From positions 124,001-188,000 of the forward strand of contig JAHBYW010000003.1 of NCBI GenBank assembly GCA_019635755.1: a DNA stretch of 64,000 bases, read 5' to 3'. The notes under the pieces are model-generated. The model searched no databases and was not told where the DNA came from. It saw nothing but the letters and a program-made list of their open reading frames with translations. Origin of the DNA: Rhizobiaceae bacterium. Lineage in GTDB: Bacteria > Pseudomonadota > Alphaproteobacteria > Rhizobiales > Rhizobiaceae. Positions 26,694-34,806 of the stretch are shown piece by piece (within the stretch, counting starts at the first letter, position 1; every line of letters starts with the position of its first letter). The position numbers and the translations under genes are program-made.

Positions 26694-26732
26694 GGATGCA
26701 GCGCGGGGAAAAAAAGTCCCGCGCACGCATCC
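26694..26732. promoter_or_regulatory. Two interlocked divergent ECF-type promoters
   Basis: Plus strand: GGGAA (26706-26710), 17 bases, CATCC (26728-26732), leading to the sigma gene. Minus strand: GGGAC (26720-26716), 17 bases, CATCC (26698-26694), leading to the DUF4394 gene. The two -35 boxes nearly face each other within a GCGCGGG/CCCGCGC dyad with an A-tract centre. Identical spacing and -10 boxes on opposite strands suggest both genes are read by the sigma factor encoded here. Confidence 0.6.
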
Positions 26733-26763
26733 AATCGCCGGGTTCGCGTGTTAGGTCGGCAGG

Positions 26764-27318
26764 ATGACGCAGGCACCTCCCTCCGACGACGAGTGCGACC
26801 GGCTGCTCGGCCGCGTGCGGATGGGCGACCGCGACGCGCTCGGGAGCCTGTTCTCGACCGAGGCCGGACGGCTGATCGCGATCGCGCGGCGGATCCTGCG
26901 CCGGCGCGAGCTGGCGGAAGAGGCGGTGCAGGACGCGTTCGTGTCCGCCTGGCGGGCCGCGCCCTCGTTCGACGCCAGCCGTGGCCGGGCACGCGCCTGG
27001 CTGACGAGGATCGTCCGCAACAGGGCGCTGAACATGCTCCGCGACGATGCACGTCTCGACCTGATGCGGGACGACGAGCTCCAGTCGTTCCAGGAGCGGG
27101 GCGGCGGCGCCACCGCCGCCTATACGGCGCTTGGCGAAGGCAACGCGCTGCGGGCCTGCCTCGACCAGCTCGAACCGCAGCGCCGCCAGTCGATTCTGCT
27201 CGCCTATGTGCTCGGCTATTCCCACGGCGAGATCGCCGCGACGCTCAACACCCCGATCGGCACGGTCAAAGCCTGGATCCGCCGCGGGGTCATCGCCCTG
27301 CAGGAGTGCCTGTCATGA
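26764..27318 (+). CDS. ECF-type RNA polymerase sigma factor
   Basis: A 184-residue sigma-70-family factor with region 2 (LGSLFSTEAGRLIAIARRILRRRELAEEAVQDAFVSAWR, split here across the conserved helices) and RARAWLTRIVRNRALNMLR. Region 4 is LEPQRRQSILLAYVLGYSHGEIAATLNTPIGTVKAWIRRG. It resembles the SigK/RskA-linked groups. Its stop overlaps the anti-sigma start by four bases. It probably recognises GGGA(A/C)-N17-CATCC, judging from the symmetrical boxes upstream (inference). Confidence 0.93.
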   Translation: MTQAPPSDDECDRLLGRVRMGDRDALGSLFSTEAGRLIAIARRILRRRELAEEAVQDAFVSAWRAAPSFDASRGRARAWLTRIVRNRALNMLRDDARLDLMRDDELQSFQERGGGATAAYTALGEGNALRACLDQLEPQRRQSILLAYVLGYSHGEIAATLNTPIGTVKAWIRRGVIALQECLS

Positions 27319-28028
27319 GCGAGCACGAGGACCGGCTGGCCCGCGCCGGGGAATTCGTCCTGGGCCTTCTCGACGCGGAAGCGCGGGCGGCGGCCGAGCG
27401 GGACCTGCAGACAGACGCGGAGTTCCGCGACGCGGTCGACCGGTTCCGGCGGCACCTGAGCGAGATCGACGCAACCGCCGACGCCGACGCGGTGCCGACC
27501 GGCATGTGGCCCGAGATCGCCCGGCGCATCGCGGCCATGCCCCAGGATGCGCGCTCGGACCGGCCGATGGCCGTGACGCCGGCCAACCAGAACAGCCCGG
27601 CGTGGCGACGCGCGGGCCTCGCAGCATCGCTGCTTGCGGGGCTGGGACTGGGCTACCTGGCAGGCGGCTGGCAGGCAGGCGTGCGGGAGCCGGTCGTGCT
27701 CGTCGTGCTGCAGACGGCAGCCAACGAGCCGGGCGCCGTATTCGAAGCCTTCGCCGACAACAGCGTGCGGGTCGTTCCGCTGGAGGACTTCGCGGTGCCC
27801 GACGGCAAGATCCTGCAGGTCTGGACGCTGTACGACCCGGCGGTCGGCCCGGTGTCGCTGGGCACGATGACGCGCTCCGAGATCGTGACGCTGGCCTCCG
27901 CCGCCTTCCCTCGGCCCAGCGCCGATCAACTTTACGAGATCACCCTGGAGCCCGCGCCGGGATCGCCGACCGGCAAGCCGACCGGACCGATCCTGGTCAA
28001 GGGGTTCGCCAAGCGTCCGCCGAGGTGA
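27315..28028 (+). CDS. RskA-like membrane anti-sigma factor
   Basis: A 237-residue protein. The N-terminal anti-sigma domain (AGEFVLGLLDAEARAAAERDLQTD, about 1-75) is cytoplasmic. One membrane segment (AGLAASLLAGLGLGYLAGG, about 97-116) follows, then a periplasmic C-terminal domain with VLQTAANEPGAVFEAF, DGKILQVWTLYDPAVGPVSLGTM and ITLEPAPGSPTGKPTGPILVKG, characteristic of RskA. It sequesters the sigma factor encoded just upstream (ATGA overlap). The released signal is unknown. Confidence 0.9.
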   Translation: MSEHEDRLARAGEFVLGLLDAEARAAAERDLQTDAEFRDAVDRFRRHLSEIDATADADAVPTGMWPEIARRIAAMPQDARSDRPMAVTPANQNSPAWRRAGLAASLLAGLGLGYLAGGWQAGVREPVVLVVLQTAANEPGAVFEAFADNSVRVVPLEDFAVPDGKILQVWTLYDPAVGPVSLGTMTRSEIVTLASAAFPRPSADQLYEITLEPAPGSPTGKPTGPILVKGFAKRPPR

Positions 28029-28159
28029 CCGGCAGGTCCGCCGGGGCGAGTCGTTTCGCGGTGCGGCGTGACTTGCGGGGACCGATCTGGTATCGGCGCC
28101 GCTCGCTTCGTTTTTCCGTCACGCAAATCGCCTAGTGGCATCGAGGCATAGGATCTACG

Positions 28160-28867
28160 ATGCGCTACGCCATCTATTTCACGCCCGCCCAGGACCATCC
28201 GCTGACGCGGATGGCGGCGGCATGGCTGGGGCGCGATGCGTTCACCGGACAGGTCGCTGCGCCGCCGCCCGTCGCCGGGCTGTCGCCGGCCGAGATCGCG
28301 TTCCACGCCGCGCCCGCGCGGCGGTACGGGTTCCATGCCACGCTGAAGGCGCCGTTCACGCTGGCCGCCGGCGTCAGCGAAGTCGACCTCGTCTCGGCGC
28401 TCGACGACTTTGCCGCCGCGCAGCCGCCCGTCTCTATGCCGAGGCTGAAGGTCGCCTGCCTCGACGCCTTCTTCGCGCTGGTGCCTTCCAGCGAATCCCC
28501 CGCCCTCGACGCGCTGGCCGCTGATGTCGTGCGCACCTTCGATGCGTTCCGGGCGCCGCTCTCCGAGGCCGAGATCGAGCGCCGCAACCCGGACCGCCTG
28601 TCCGCCACGGAATTCGCCAACCTCGCCCGTTGGGGCTATCCTTATGTGATGGACACGTTCCGCTTCCACATGACGCTGACGGGCCGCGTGCCGGCGGACC
28701 AGCAGGGGCGCGTGAGGACGGCGATCGAAGCGCTGTTCGCGCCGCTGCTGACGGCGCCGGTCCCGCTCGATTCCGTTTCGGTGTTCGCCGAACCCGAAGC
28801 CGGCGCACCGTTCACCGTTCTGGCCTGGCGCGCATTCGGGCCGGCGCGGGCGAGGAAGAGCGCGTGA
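28160..28867 (+). CDS. DUF1045 (2H phosphoesterase-like) phosphonate-linked protein
   Basis: A 235-residue protein with two H-x-T motifs, YGFHATLKAPF (His59) and FRFHMTLTGR (His170), the 2H phosphoesterase pattern. I recognise the N-terminus (MRYAIYFTPAQDHPLTRMAAAWLGRDAFTG) as DUF1045, a family usually found with C-P lyase genes. Its stop overlaps the phnM start by one base. It may hydrolyse a cyclic ribose phosphate or pyrophosphate intermediate of phosphonate use; the exact reaction is inferred. Confidence 0.88.
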   Translation: MRYAIYFTPAQDHPLTRMAAAWLGRDAFTGQVAAPPPVAGLSPAEIAFHAAPARRYGFHATLKAPFTLAAGVSEVDLVSALDDFAAAQPPVSMPRLKVACLDAFFALVPSSESPALDALAADVVRTFDAFRAPLSEAEIERRNPDRLSATEFANLARWGYPYVMDTFRFHMTLTGRVPADQQGRVRTAIEALFAPLLTAPVPLDSVSVFAEPEAGAPFTVLAWRAFGPARARKSA

Positions 28868-30003
28868 TGGCGGAGACGGTCCTTGCCAATGCGCGCATCG
28901 TACTGCCCGACGAGGTCCTGACCGGCAGCGTCGCCATCCGCGACGGCGTCATCCACGATGTCGCCTCTGGCGCGACACGTCTCGGGAAGGACCTGGACGG
29001 CGATTACCTGATCCCCGGCCTGGTGGAGCTCCACACCGACCATCTCGAGGGCCACTACGCGCCGCGCCCCAAGGTGCGCTGGAATCCGATCGCCGCGGTC
29101 CTGGCGCACGACGCGCAGGTCGCGACCGCCGGGATAACCACCGTTTTCGACGCTATCCGCATCGGCAATTACGAAGACGCCGACATGTCGATCGGCGACA
29201 TGCGCCAGCTCGCCGACGCGATCGAGGACAGCCTGCGCGCCGACCGGCTGCGGTCGGACCACTTCCTGCATCTGCGATGCGAAGTCTCGGCGCCCGATTG
29301 CCGGGACGGGTTCGAGCACTTCGTCGACGATCCGCGCGTGCGGCTGGCGTCGCTGATGGACCATGCGCCGGGCCAGCGGCAGTTCGCCCGCATCGAGGCC
29401 TACGCCGCCTATTACATGGGCAAGCTCAAGATGAGCGAGGAGGTCTTCCGCGCCTATTGCGACAAGCGCATCGCCGAATCCAAGGAGAACTCGGCGGCGA
29501 ACCGGGAGGCGCTTGCGGAAGCCTGCCACCAGCGCGGCATCGTGCTGGCCAGCCATGACGACGCCACGCAGGCGCATGTCGACGAGGCCGTCGCGCAGGG
29601 CATCCGGGTCGCGGAATTCCCGACCACGCTGGAAGCGGCGCGCGCGTCGAGCGAAGCGGGCCTGGGCGTGCTGATGGGTGCGCCGAATCTCGTGCGCGGC
29701 GGCTCGCACTCCGGCAACGTCTCGGCCCGCGCGCTGGCCGAGCACGGCCTGCTGGACATCCTCTCCTCCGACTACATCCCGTTCAGCCTCGTGCAGTCCG
29801 TCTTCCTGCTTTCCGAGGCCGTCGACGGAATCGCGCTCCCGGATGCCGTCGCGATGGTATCGCGGAACCCGGCCGACGCCGTGGGACTTGCAGATCGCGG
29901 CGCGATCGAGGTCGGGCGCCGCGCCGACCTCGTGCGGGTGCGGGTGGATGAACATGTTCCCGTGGTCCGTACCGTCTGGCGCGAGGGGCGCCGGGTGGCG
30001 TGA
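28867..30003 (+). CDS. phnM: Alpha-D-ribose 1-methylphosphonate 5-triphosphate diphosphatase
   Basis: A 378-residue amidohydrolase-superfamily enzyme that removes pyrophosphate from the triphosphate intermediate of the C-P lyase pathway. Motifs: LVELHTDHLEGHYAPRP with metal His56 and His59, GITTVFDAI, SLMDHAPGQRQFA, LASHDDAT and ILSSDYIPFSL. The start is the ATG at 28867, overlapping the DUF1045 stop. It overlaps phnN by four bases. No phnG-L core genes are within the window. Confidence 0.94.
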   Translation: MAETVLANARIVLPDEVLTGSVAIRDGVIHDVASGATRLGKDLDGDYLIPGLVELHTDHLEGHYAPRPKVRWNPIAAVLAHDAQVATAGITTVFDAIRIGNYEDADMSIGDMRQLADAIEDSLRADRLRSDHFLHLRCEVSAPDCRDGFEHFVDDPRVRLASLMDHAPGQRQFARIEAYAAYYMGKLKMSEEVFRAYCDKRIAESKENSAANREALAEACHQRGIVLASHDDATQAHVDEAVAQGIRVAEFPTTLEAARASSEAGLGVLMGAPNLVRGGSHSGNVSARALAEHGLLDILSSDYIPFSLVQSVFLLSEAVDGIALPDAVAMVSRNPADAVGLADRGAIEVGRRADLVRVRVDEHVPVVRTVWREGRRVA

Positions 30004-30617
30004 CCGGGGCGCCCGCCGAACTGACGGCCGCCCCGCAGTCGCTGCCGATCGCCGGCGGGGCGTTCGTCGCCGTCGTCGGCCCGAGCGGAGCCGGCAAGGA
30101 TTCGGTGATCCAGTTCGCGCAGGCGGCGCTGGCCGCAGACCGGTCGGTGTTCTTCGCCCGGCGCGTCATCACCCGCCCGAGCGACCCCAGCGCCGAAGCG
30201 CACGACACGCTGGACGAGGCGGCGTTCGCCAAGGCCGAGCAAGACGGCGCCTTCGCCGTCGCCTGGCACGCCCATGGCCTGCGCTACGGCCTGCCCGCAG
30301 AGATTGACGCCAAGGTGGCGCACGGCGCGGTCGTCGTCGCCAATGTGTCGCGCGCGGTCCTGCCGGCGATCAAGGCGCGCTATGCGCGGACGATCGTGGC
30401 CGAGATCACCGCGCGCCCGGACATCCTGGCGAAGCGCCTGGCCGCGCGCGGCCGCGAGACGCCGGCGGACGTGCTGGCGCGCCTCGCCCGGCCCGCGCCT
30501 GCCACCACCGGGGTTGCCGATGTCGTCGGAATCGACAATTCCGGACCGCTGGCGGTCGCCGGAGGCCAGTTCCTGGCACTGCTGCGCGACGCGGCAGTTC
30601 CATCCAGAATTAATTGA
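30000..30617 (+). CDS. phnN: Ribose 1,5-bisphosphate phosphokinase
   Basis: A 205-residue P-loop kinase that makes PRPP from ribose 1,5-bisphosphate, closing the C-P lyase pathway. The Walker A is VVGPSGAGKDS (about 25-35). FARRVITRPSDPSAEAHDTLDEAAF and FAVAWHAHGLRYGLP are guanylate-kinase-like PhnN features. The start is a GTG at 30000 overlapping the phnM stop (GTGA). It converges with zur, 14 bases apart. Confidence 0.93.
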   Translation: MTGAPAELTAAPQSLPIAGGAFVAVVGPSGAGKDSVIQFAQAALAADRSVFFARRVITRPSDPSAEAHDTLDEAAFAKAEQDGAFAVAWHAHGLRYGLPAEIDAKVAHGAVVVANVSRAVLPAIKARYARTIVAEITARPDILAKRLAARGRETPADVLARLARPAPATTGVADVVGIDNSGPLAVAGGQFLALLRDAAVPSRIN

Positions 30618-30631
30618 ACGTCCGTTTCTTT

Positions 30632-31051
30632 CTAGGCAGCGGCCGCCGCGCAGCCGGCGCAGGTGCCACGGAACTCGATGACGGCCTTCTTCGGCAGAAA
30701 ACCCGTCGACTCCACCCAGTGGTAGAGCCGCTGCGACGCCTCGATGTCGGAGAATTCGGAAACCTGACCGCAGACGTCGCAGATCGCGAAGGCCGCCACC
30801 CCATGGGCGTGGCCGTCATGGTCGTGCCGATGCGTCTTCGAGCAGGCGACGAAGGCATTCAGGCTCTCCAGGCGATGGACAAAACCGCCCTTGATCAGCG
30901 TGTCGAGCGCCCGGTAGACCTGAAGGGGCGCGCGCAACCCGGCCTCGCGCAACTGGTCCAGCAGCGCATAGGCGCTGAGCGGCCCGCTCGCCGCCTCGAG
31001 CTTTTCCAGCACGCAGAGCTGGTTCCGGGTCAGCGCCTCGCGTTCCGACAT
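30632..31051 (-). CDS. zur: Fur-family zinc uptake regulator
   Basis: A 139-residue repressor of zinc acquisition genes. A winged-helix domain (QLCVLEKLEAASGPLSAYALLDQLREAGLRAPLQVYRALDTL) is followed by the metal-binding part THRHDHDGHAHG. Two zinc-structural CxxC pairs, Cys91/Cys94 and Cys131/Cys134, are present. The His-rich loop and missing iron-type HHDH pattern favour Zur over Fur. The ATG at 31051 gives the usual length. No znuABC genes are in the window. Confidence 0.85.
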   Translation of the reverse strand: MSEREALTRNQLCVLEKLEAASGPLSAYALLDQLREAGLRAPLQVYRALDTLIKGGFVHRLESLNAFVACSKTHRHDHDGHAHGVAAFAICDVCGQVSEFSDIEASQRLYHWVESTGFLPKKAVIEFRGTCAGCAAAAA

Positions 31052-31402
31052 TCCATCCCGCTCCCTGGCATCCCGAAAGGATAGTGGTTCCGGCCGACGA
31101 TTGCCACGGCCGGCGCGTCCGGCGCCACCGCAATTGTGGCAAAGGAACCACAATCGGCGGCCGCCGGCCGCCGACGGACGGGTCGCCGCCGCGATCAGGC
31201 GCGGCCGGACTGGCGGCCGCACCGGGTCTCGGCCCTCGCCCAAGCGCATGATCCGAAATGCCAAGTTCCCGGTCGTTCATCGGCGGTTCACGCGCCGTTG
31301 CGGCCCGCTCCGATCCGCGCGATAACATTCAAAATGCTGACAAATTCGTCGCCGATTCATTCGCGCGCTCGGGAAGGCAGCGGGCTTGGGAGAATTCCGA
31401 AG
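31052..31402. other. Intergenic stretch between zur and the caspase operon
   Basis: About 350 bases divergent between zur and the first caspase gene. Frames are open but have no coding character. It contains inverted repeats (one listed separately). A possible weak -35, CTGACA at 31334-31339, lies about 65 bases before the caspase ATG. No AT-rich Zur box is seen. Confidence 0.4.
31133..31154. promoter_or_regulatory. Inverted repeat ATTGTGG-N8-CCACAAT
   Basis: Perfect seven-base arms, ATTGTGG (31133-31139) and CCACAAT (31148-31154), form a 22-base dyad, a usual operator size. A larger nested pair, GTGGTTCC (31084-31091) and GGAACCAC (31144-31151), partly overlaps it. It lies 82 bases upstream of zur and about 250 bases upstream of the caspase gene. 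Which gene it controls is not clear. Confidence 0.35.
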
Positions 31403-33625
31403 ATGTTGAAGATCACGCGCAGAAGCGTCCTCCTGGGCGCAACGGCCCTGACCGCGTCCGGCTTCGTGCCGTTGCGCCTCATGGCGCAGGAGGCGCGCAC
31501 CTACCACGCAGTGCTCGTCGCGGTGACCGCATATCCGAACCTGCCGCCCAAGGCTTCCCTCGTCGGCCCGAACCACGACGCGCTGCTGGTCCGCGACTAT
31601 CTGGTGAATGCCGCGCCGGTGAAATTCCTGGCCGAGAACGTCGCCGTGCTGGCCGACGACCTGAAGGACGAGAGCGGCCAGGCCGTCTCGGTCGCCGGGT
31701 CGCCGACACATGCGGGGATCCTGGCGGCCCTTTCCGCCGTGGCCGCCAAGGCCAAGCGCGACGACTTCGTCTATCTCCACTTCTCGGGCCACGGCGCCAA
31801 CCAGCCGGAAATGGTCGCCGGCGACGAGACCGACGGGCTGGACGAGATCTTCCTGCCCGCCGACACCGACAAGTGGGTGGACAAGGAAAGGGGTGTGCCC
31901 AACGCCCTGATGGACAACGAGATCGGCGCGGCGCTGGATGCGATCCGCGACAAGGGCGCGTTCATCTGGGCGATCTTCGACTGCTGCCACTCCGGCACCG
32001 CGACCCGCGCCGCGCCCATTGGCGAGGATGACGTGCAGGAGCGCAAGGTCGAAGCCTCCGACCTCGGCATCCCGGCCGAACTGATGGCGGCGGCCGCGGC
32101 CGCCAGCGCCTCGCGCGGCATCGGCGACGACCCGACCGCCGAGCGGGCCGCGGCGTTCTCGGTCGCCAGCGCGCCGACCGGCGCGGAGAGCATCACGCGC
32201 GGCGACATCGTCGCCTTCTACGCCGCGCAGACGATCGAGACGACGCCGGAGATGCCGCTGCCGAAGGGCGATCCGGAAGCGACGCGCTACGGGCTCTTCA
32301 CCTACACGATCTTCTCCAAGCTGGCGGAAACCCCCGGCATCACCTACCGCCAGCTCGGCCATGCCGTCCTGCAGCAATACGCCGCCGACGCGCGCACGCG
32401 GCCGACGCCGCTGTTCGAGGGCACGCTCGACGCCCGCGTGTTCGGCAGCGAGCCTATCGACATGGTCATGCAGTGGCAGATCGAGGCCAAGGATTCGAAG
32501 CTGACGATCGCGGCGGGCCTCCTGCACCGCCTGTCGAAGGGCGCCAAGCTGGCGATCCTGCCCAGCCCGACGTCGGAACTCTCGGAGACGCTCGGCTATC
32601 TCGAGGTTACGTCGGCCAAGAACCTGCTCAGCACGCTGGTTCCCGTCGAGTTCGACGGCAAGCCCGCGCTGAGGGCGGCCGACATCCCACCGACCGCCTA
32701 TGCGCGGATCGCAGAGCTCGCCGTCGACTTCAGGCTGGTCGTCGCCCGGCCCGGCCCGAGCGACGGGCTCGACGCGGAGGTGAAGCTCGTCAACGACGTG
32801 CTCGACGCCATCGACGCGTCGGACGAAAAGCTGTTCAGCATCCAGCTGGTGGAGCCGGGCGCCGAGGCCGACCTGCGACTGGCCGTGCTGAGGGAGAACG
32901 CGATCGAGGGCGCGGCCGACGACGCCACCGACCAGCCGTCGCTCTGGTTCCTGCCGCCGTCGGGCGACATCTCGCTGAAGGACGGCAGCCGCCCGCCGCT
33001 GGTGGCGGTCTACACCGACGATGCGGAGAAGGTGGAGAAGGGCGTCTCGGACAATCTGCTCAAGATCTTCCGCGCCACGGGCCTGTCGCGGCTGGCTGCC
33101 GGCTCCGACTACAAGCCGGACCAGGTCAGCGTCGAGTTCCAGATCCGGCGCGTGGTCCCCGACACCATGGAGCCGCTCCAGGAAGCCGTCGTTCCGCGCG
33201 TCAATCCGGGCGACGAGGTCCACATCGTCGCCAAGAACCTGTCCAACAAGATCGTCGACATCAACATCCTCTACGTCGGGTCGGACTATTCGATCACCCA
33301 CATCGACGCCCAGCGCCTCGTCGCCGGCGCCTCGATCGAGGAGGGGCTGCTGGCCTTCACCGATTCCAGCTTCGGCATGGAGCGGATGATCGCTGTGCTG
33401 ACCGAGGCGCCGCCGCTGTCGGAAATCGAGGACCTGCGTTTCCTGGCCCAGGACGGCGTGCCGCCGGCGACGCGCTCTGCGGGAGGCCCGGAGGGCTTCA
33501 CGGACATGCTGCGCAACCTGGGCGGAGCGCCTGCCACCCGGTCCGCCATGAAGCTCGGCGACAAGGGCGGCGCGAAGGGCGCCGTGATGATCTTCCCGCT
33601 GGAGACTGTGCCCTCCAAGAGCTGA
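31403..33625 (+). CDS. Exported caspase-like protease (peptidase C14 family)
   Basis: A 740-residue protein. The N-terminus has a twin-arginine type signal (ITRRSVLLGATALTASG, cleavage near MAQ-EA). The caspase domain (about 33-330) has YHAVLVAVTAYPNLPP, then FSGHGANQP with His130 and FDCCHSG with Cys195 as the catalytic dyad, and YGLFTYTIFSKLAE. The rest is beta-rich. A region at about 575-690 (NPGDEVHIVAKNLSNKIVDI, then AFTDSSFGMERMIAVL) resembles the DUF4384-type domain often attached to bacterial caspases. Export makes a cytosolic abortive-infection role unlikely. It is the first gene of a five-gene run; a 90-base gap separates it from the next. Confidence 0.85.
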   Translation: MLKITRRSVLLGATALTASGFVPLRLMAQEARTYHAVLVAVTAYPNLPPKASLVGPNHDALLVRDYLVNAAPVKFLAENVAVLADDLKDESGQAVSVAGSPTHAGILAALSAVAAKAKRDDFVYLHFSGHGANQPEMVAGDETDGLDEIFLPADTDKWVDKERGVPNALMDNEIGAALDAIRDKGAFIWAIFDCCHSGTATRAAPIGEDDVQERKVEASDLGIPAELMAAAAAASASRGIGDDPTAERAAAFSVASAPTGAESITRGDIVAFYAAQTIETTPEMPLPKGDPEATRYGLFTYTIFSKLAETPGITYRQLGHAVLQQYAADARTRPTPLFEGTLDARVFGSEPIDMVMQWQIEAKDSKLTIAAGLLHRLSKGAKLAILPSPTSELSETLGYLEVTSAKNLLSTLVPVEFDGKPALRAADIPPTAYARIAELAVDFRLVVARPGPSDGLDAEVKLVNDVLDAIDASDEKLFSIQLVEPGAEADLRLAVLRENAIEGAADDATDQPSLWFLPPSGDISLKDGSRPPLVAVYTDDAEKVEKGVSDNLLKIFRATGLSRLAAGSDYKPDQVSVEFQIRRVVPDTMEPLQEAVVPRVNPGDEVHIVAKNLSNKIVDINILYVGSDYSITHIDAQRLVAGASIEEGLLAFTDSSFGMERMIAVLTEAPPLSEIEDLRFLAQDGVPPATRSAGGPEGFTDMLRNLGGAPATRSAMKLGDKGGAKGAVMIFPLETVPSKS

Positions 33626-33715
33626 CGCAGCCGCCCCGCGCGGCGCGTTAAGCCAACATTCAGTTCGCACTTGCGAGAACGCAGGTGTTCGTGAGAAGGA
33701 AAACAGGGGCCCTCG

Positions 33716-34108
33716 ATGACGCCTTTGTCGAGCATGCGTGCCAAGTTGATTCCCGCCATTGCCGTCGTCGCAGCCGGCCTGTTCGCCGTGTCCAGCGTGA
33801 CGGCGCAGACGGAATGCGGCGTCTGCGACCAGGAGGTCGTCATCAATTCCGACCTCGCAACGTGCTTCCTGGAAAAGTACCAGGAGCTGGCCGACCGCAC
33901 CGACGCGGCGATCGTCGTCGACCTCTCCGAATGCTCGACGGAGCGCAGCGTCGTGGCCGCCATTCCCGGACCGGACGGCAGCGCAGTCGAGCCGAAGACG
34001 GAATTCCTGCTGTCGCGCGCGCAGCTCGACTGCCTGAAGGCCAAGCTCGAGGAGCCCGGCCTGGCGCTCGATCCGTCGGCGCGAATCGACCTCGGTTCGT
34101 GTGGATGA
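33716..34108 (+). CDS. Small exported cysteine-rich protein, unknown function
   Basis: A 130-residue protein with a Sec signal peptide (AKLIPAIAVVAAGLFAVSSVTAQ, cleaved near residue 31). The mature part has six cysteines (TECGVCDQEV, ATCFLEK, SECSTER, DCLKAK, GSCG), suggesting disulfides in the periplasm. I do not recognise the family. Its stop overlaps the start of the next gene by four bases (ATGA). Its place between two caspase genes suggests an inhibitor, adaptor or substrate, which is inference. Confidence 0.7.
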   Translation: MTPLSSMRAKLIPAIAVVAAGLFAVSSVTAQTECGVCDQEVVINSDLATCFLEKYQELADRTDAAIVVDLSECSTERSVVAAIPGPDGSAVEPKTEFLLSRAQLDCLKAKLEEPGLALDPSARIDLGSCG

Positions 34109-34806
34109 GCACGGCCGGCGACAAGCCCTCCGAGGCGACGGCCGTCGCAGCGCCGCCGGCGCCGGCAGCCGCCGCTCCAGCGCGCAAGCCGAAGAAGCTA
34201 CCGGAAACCACCGAAGGACTCCCCTGGACCTCGAGCCACGAGATCAAGAGGGAGCCAAACGCGTTCACCGACAATGACTGGTACAACCGCACCTATGCCT
34301 GGGCCGGCATGCTGGTGCGTTTCGTCATCATCTTCGGCGCGCTCTTTTCCGTCGTGCAGTACGTGTCGGTGCGCACCGAGAAGAAAGTCGAGCGGACGCT
34401 CCAGCTCGTCGACCTCTGGGAGACGCCCGAATACGAGACGGCGCAGTCCTCCATCAACGCCAAGCTGGCGGAGCTGAACGCCGGCAACAGCGCCTTCTAT
34501 CCGAAGGACGGCACGGACGCCGAGAAGGCGGCCTATTTCTCCCGGGTCGGCAAGCAGGCGGCGCAGGATGCCGCCGTTCAGGACCACGTGAACAAGGTGA
34601 TCTACTTCCTGAACCGCCTCGCCTTCTGCGTCGATGGCGGCCTCTGCGCCGAGGACGTGGCCAACGCCTATTTCCGCGACTACGCGATCTCGTTCTGGCA
34701 GTACTTCGCCGGCTATGTCGGCGAGCGGCGACAGACCTCGCCGAATTTCGCCCGGCCGCTCGAGGACTATGTCCACGAACTCCAGGCAAGCGGATCGGCG
34801 GGCTAG
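34105..34806 (+). CDS. Single-pass membrane protein in caspase cluster, unknown function
   Basis: A 233-residue protein. The N-terminal 50 residues are Ala/Pro/Lys-rich and disordered-looking. One membrane segment (MLVRFVIIFGALFSVVQYVSV, about 70-90) is followed by an Arg/Lys-rich juxtamembrane stretch and an alpha-helical domain with KVIYFLNRLAFCVDGGLCAEDVANAYFRDYAISFWQYF. I see a weak likeness to DUF4760-type membrane proteins but do not assign it. ATG at 34105 overlaps the upstream stop and the stop directly abuts the WD40-caspase ATG, so it is translationally coupled on both sides. Confidence 0.7.
   Translation: MSTAGDKPSEATAVAAPPAPAAAAPARKPKKLPETTEGLPWTSSHEIKREPNAFTDNDWYNRTYAWAGMLVRFVIIFGALFSVVQYVSVRTEKKVERTLQLVDLWETPEYETAQSSINAKLAELNAGNSAFYPKDGTDAEKAAYFSRVGKQAAQDAAVQDHVNKVIYFLNRLAFCVDGGLCAEDVANAYFRDYAISFWQYFAGYVGERRQTSPNFARPLEDYVHELQASGSAG

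Noticed and set aside
31052-31402. Zur operator in front of zur
   Set aside because: No AT-rich Zur-type palindrome is visible; only GC-rich dyads are present.
31277-33670. A 797-codon open frame on the minus strand
   Set aside because: Antisense to the first caspase gene, with shadow-like composition and no domain.
33671-33695. Possible LexA box in GTTC/GAAC repeats before the 130-residue gene
   Set aside because: The GTTC elements are not in the direct-repeat N7 spacing of alphaproteobacterial LexA sites.
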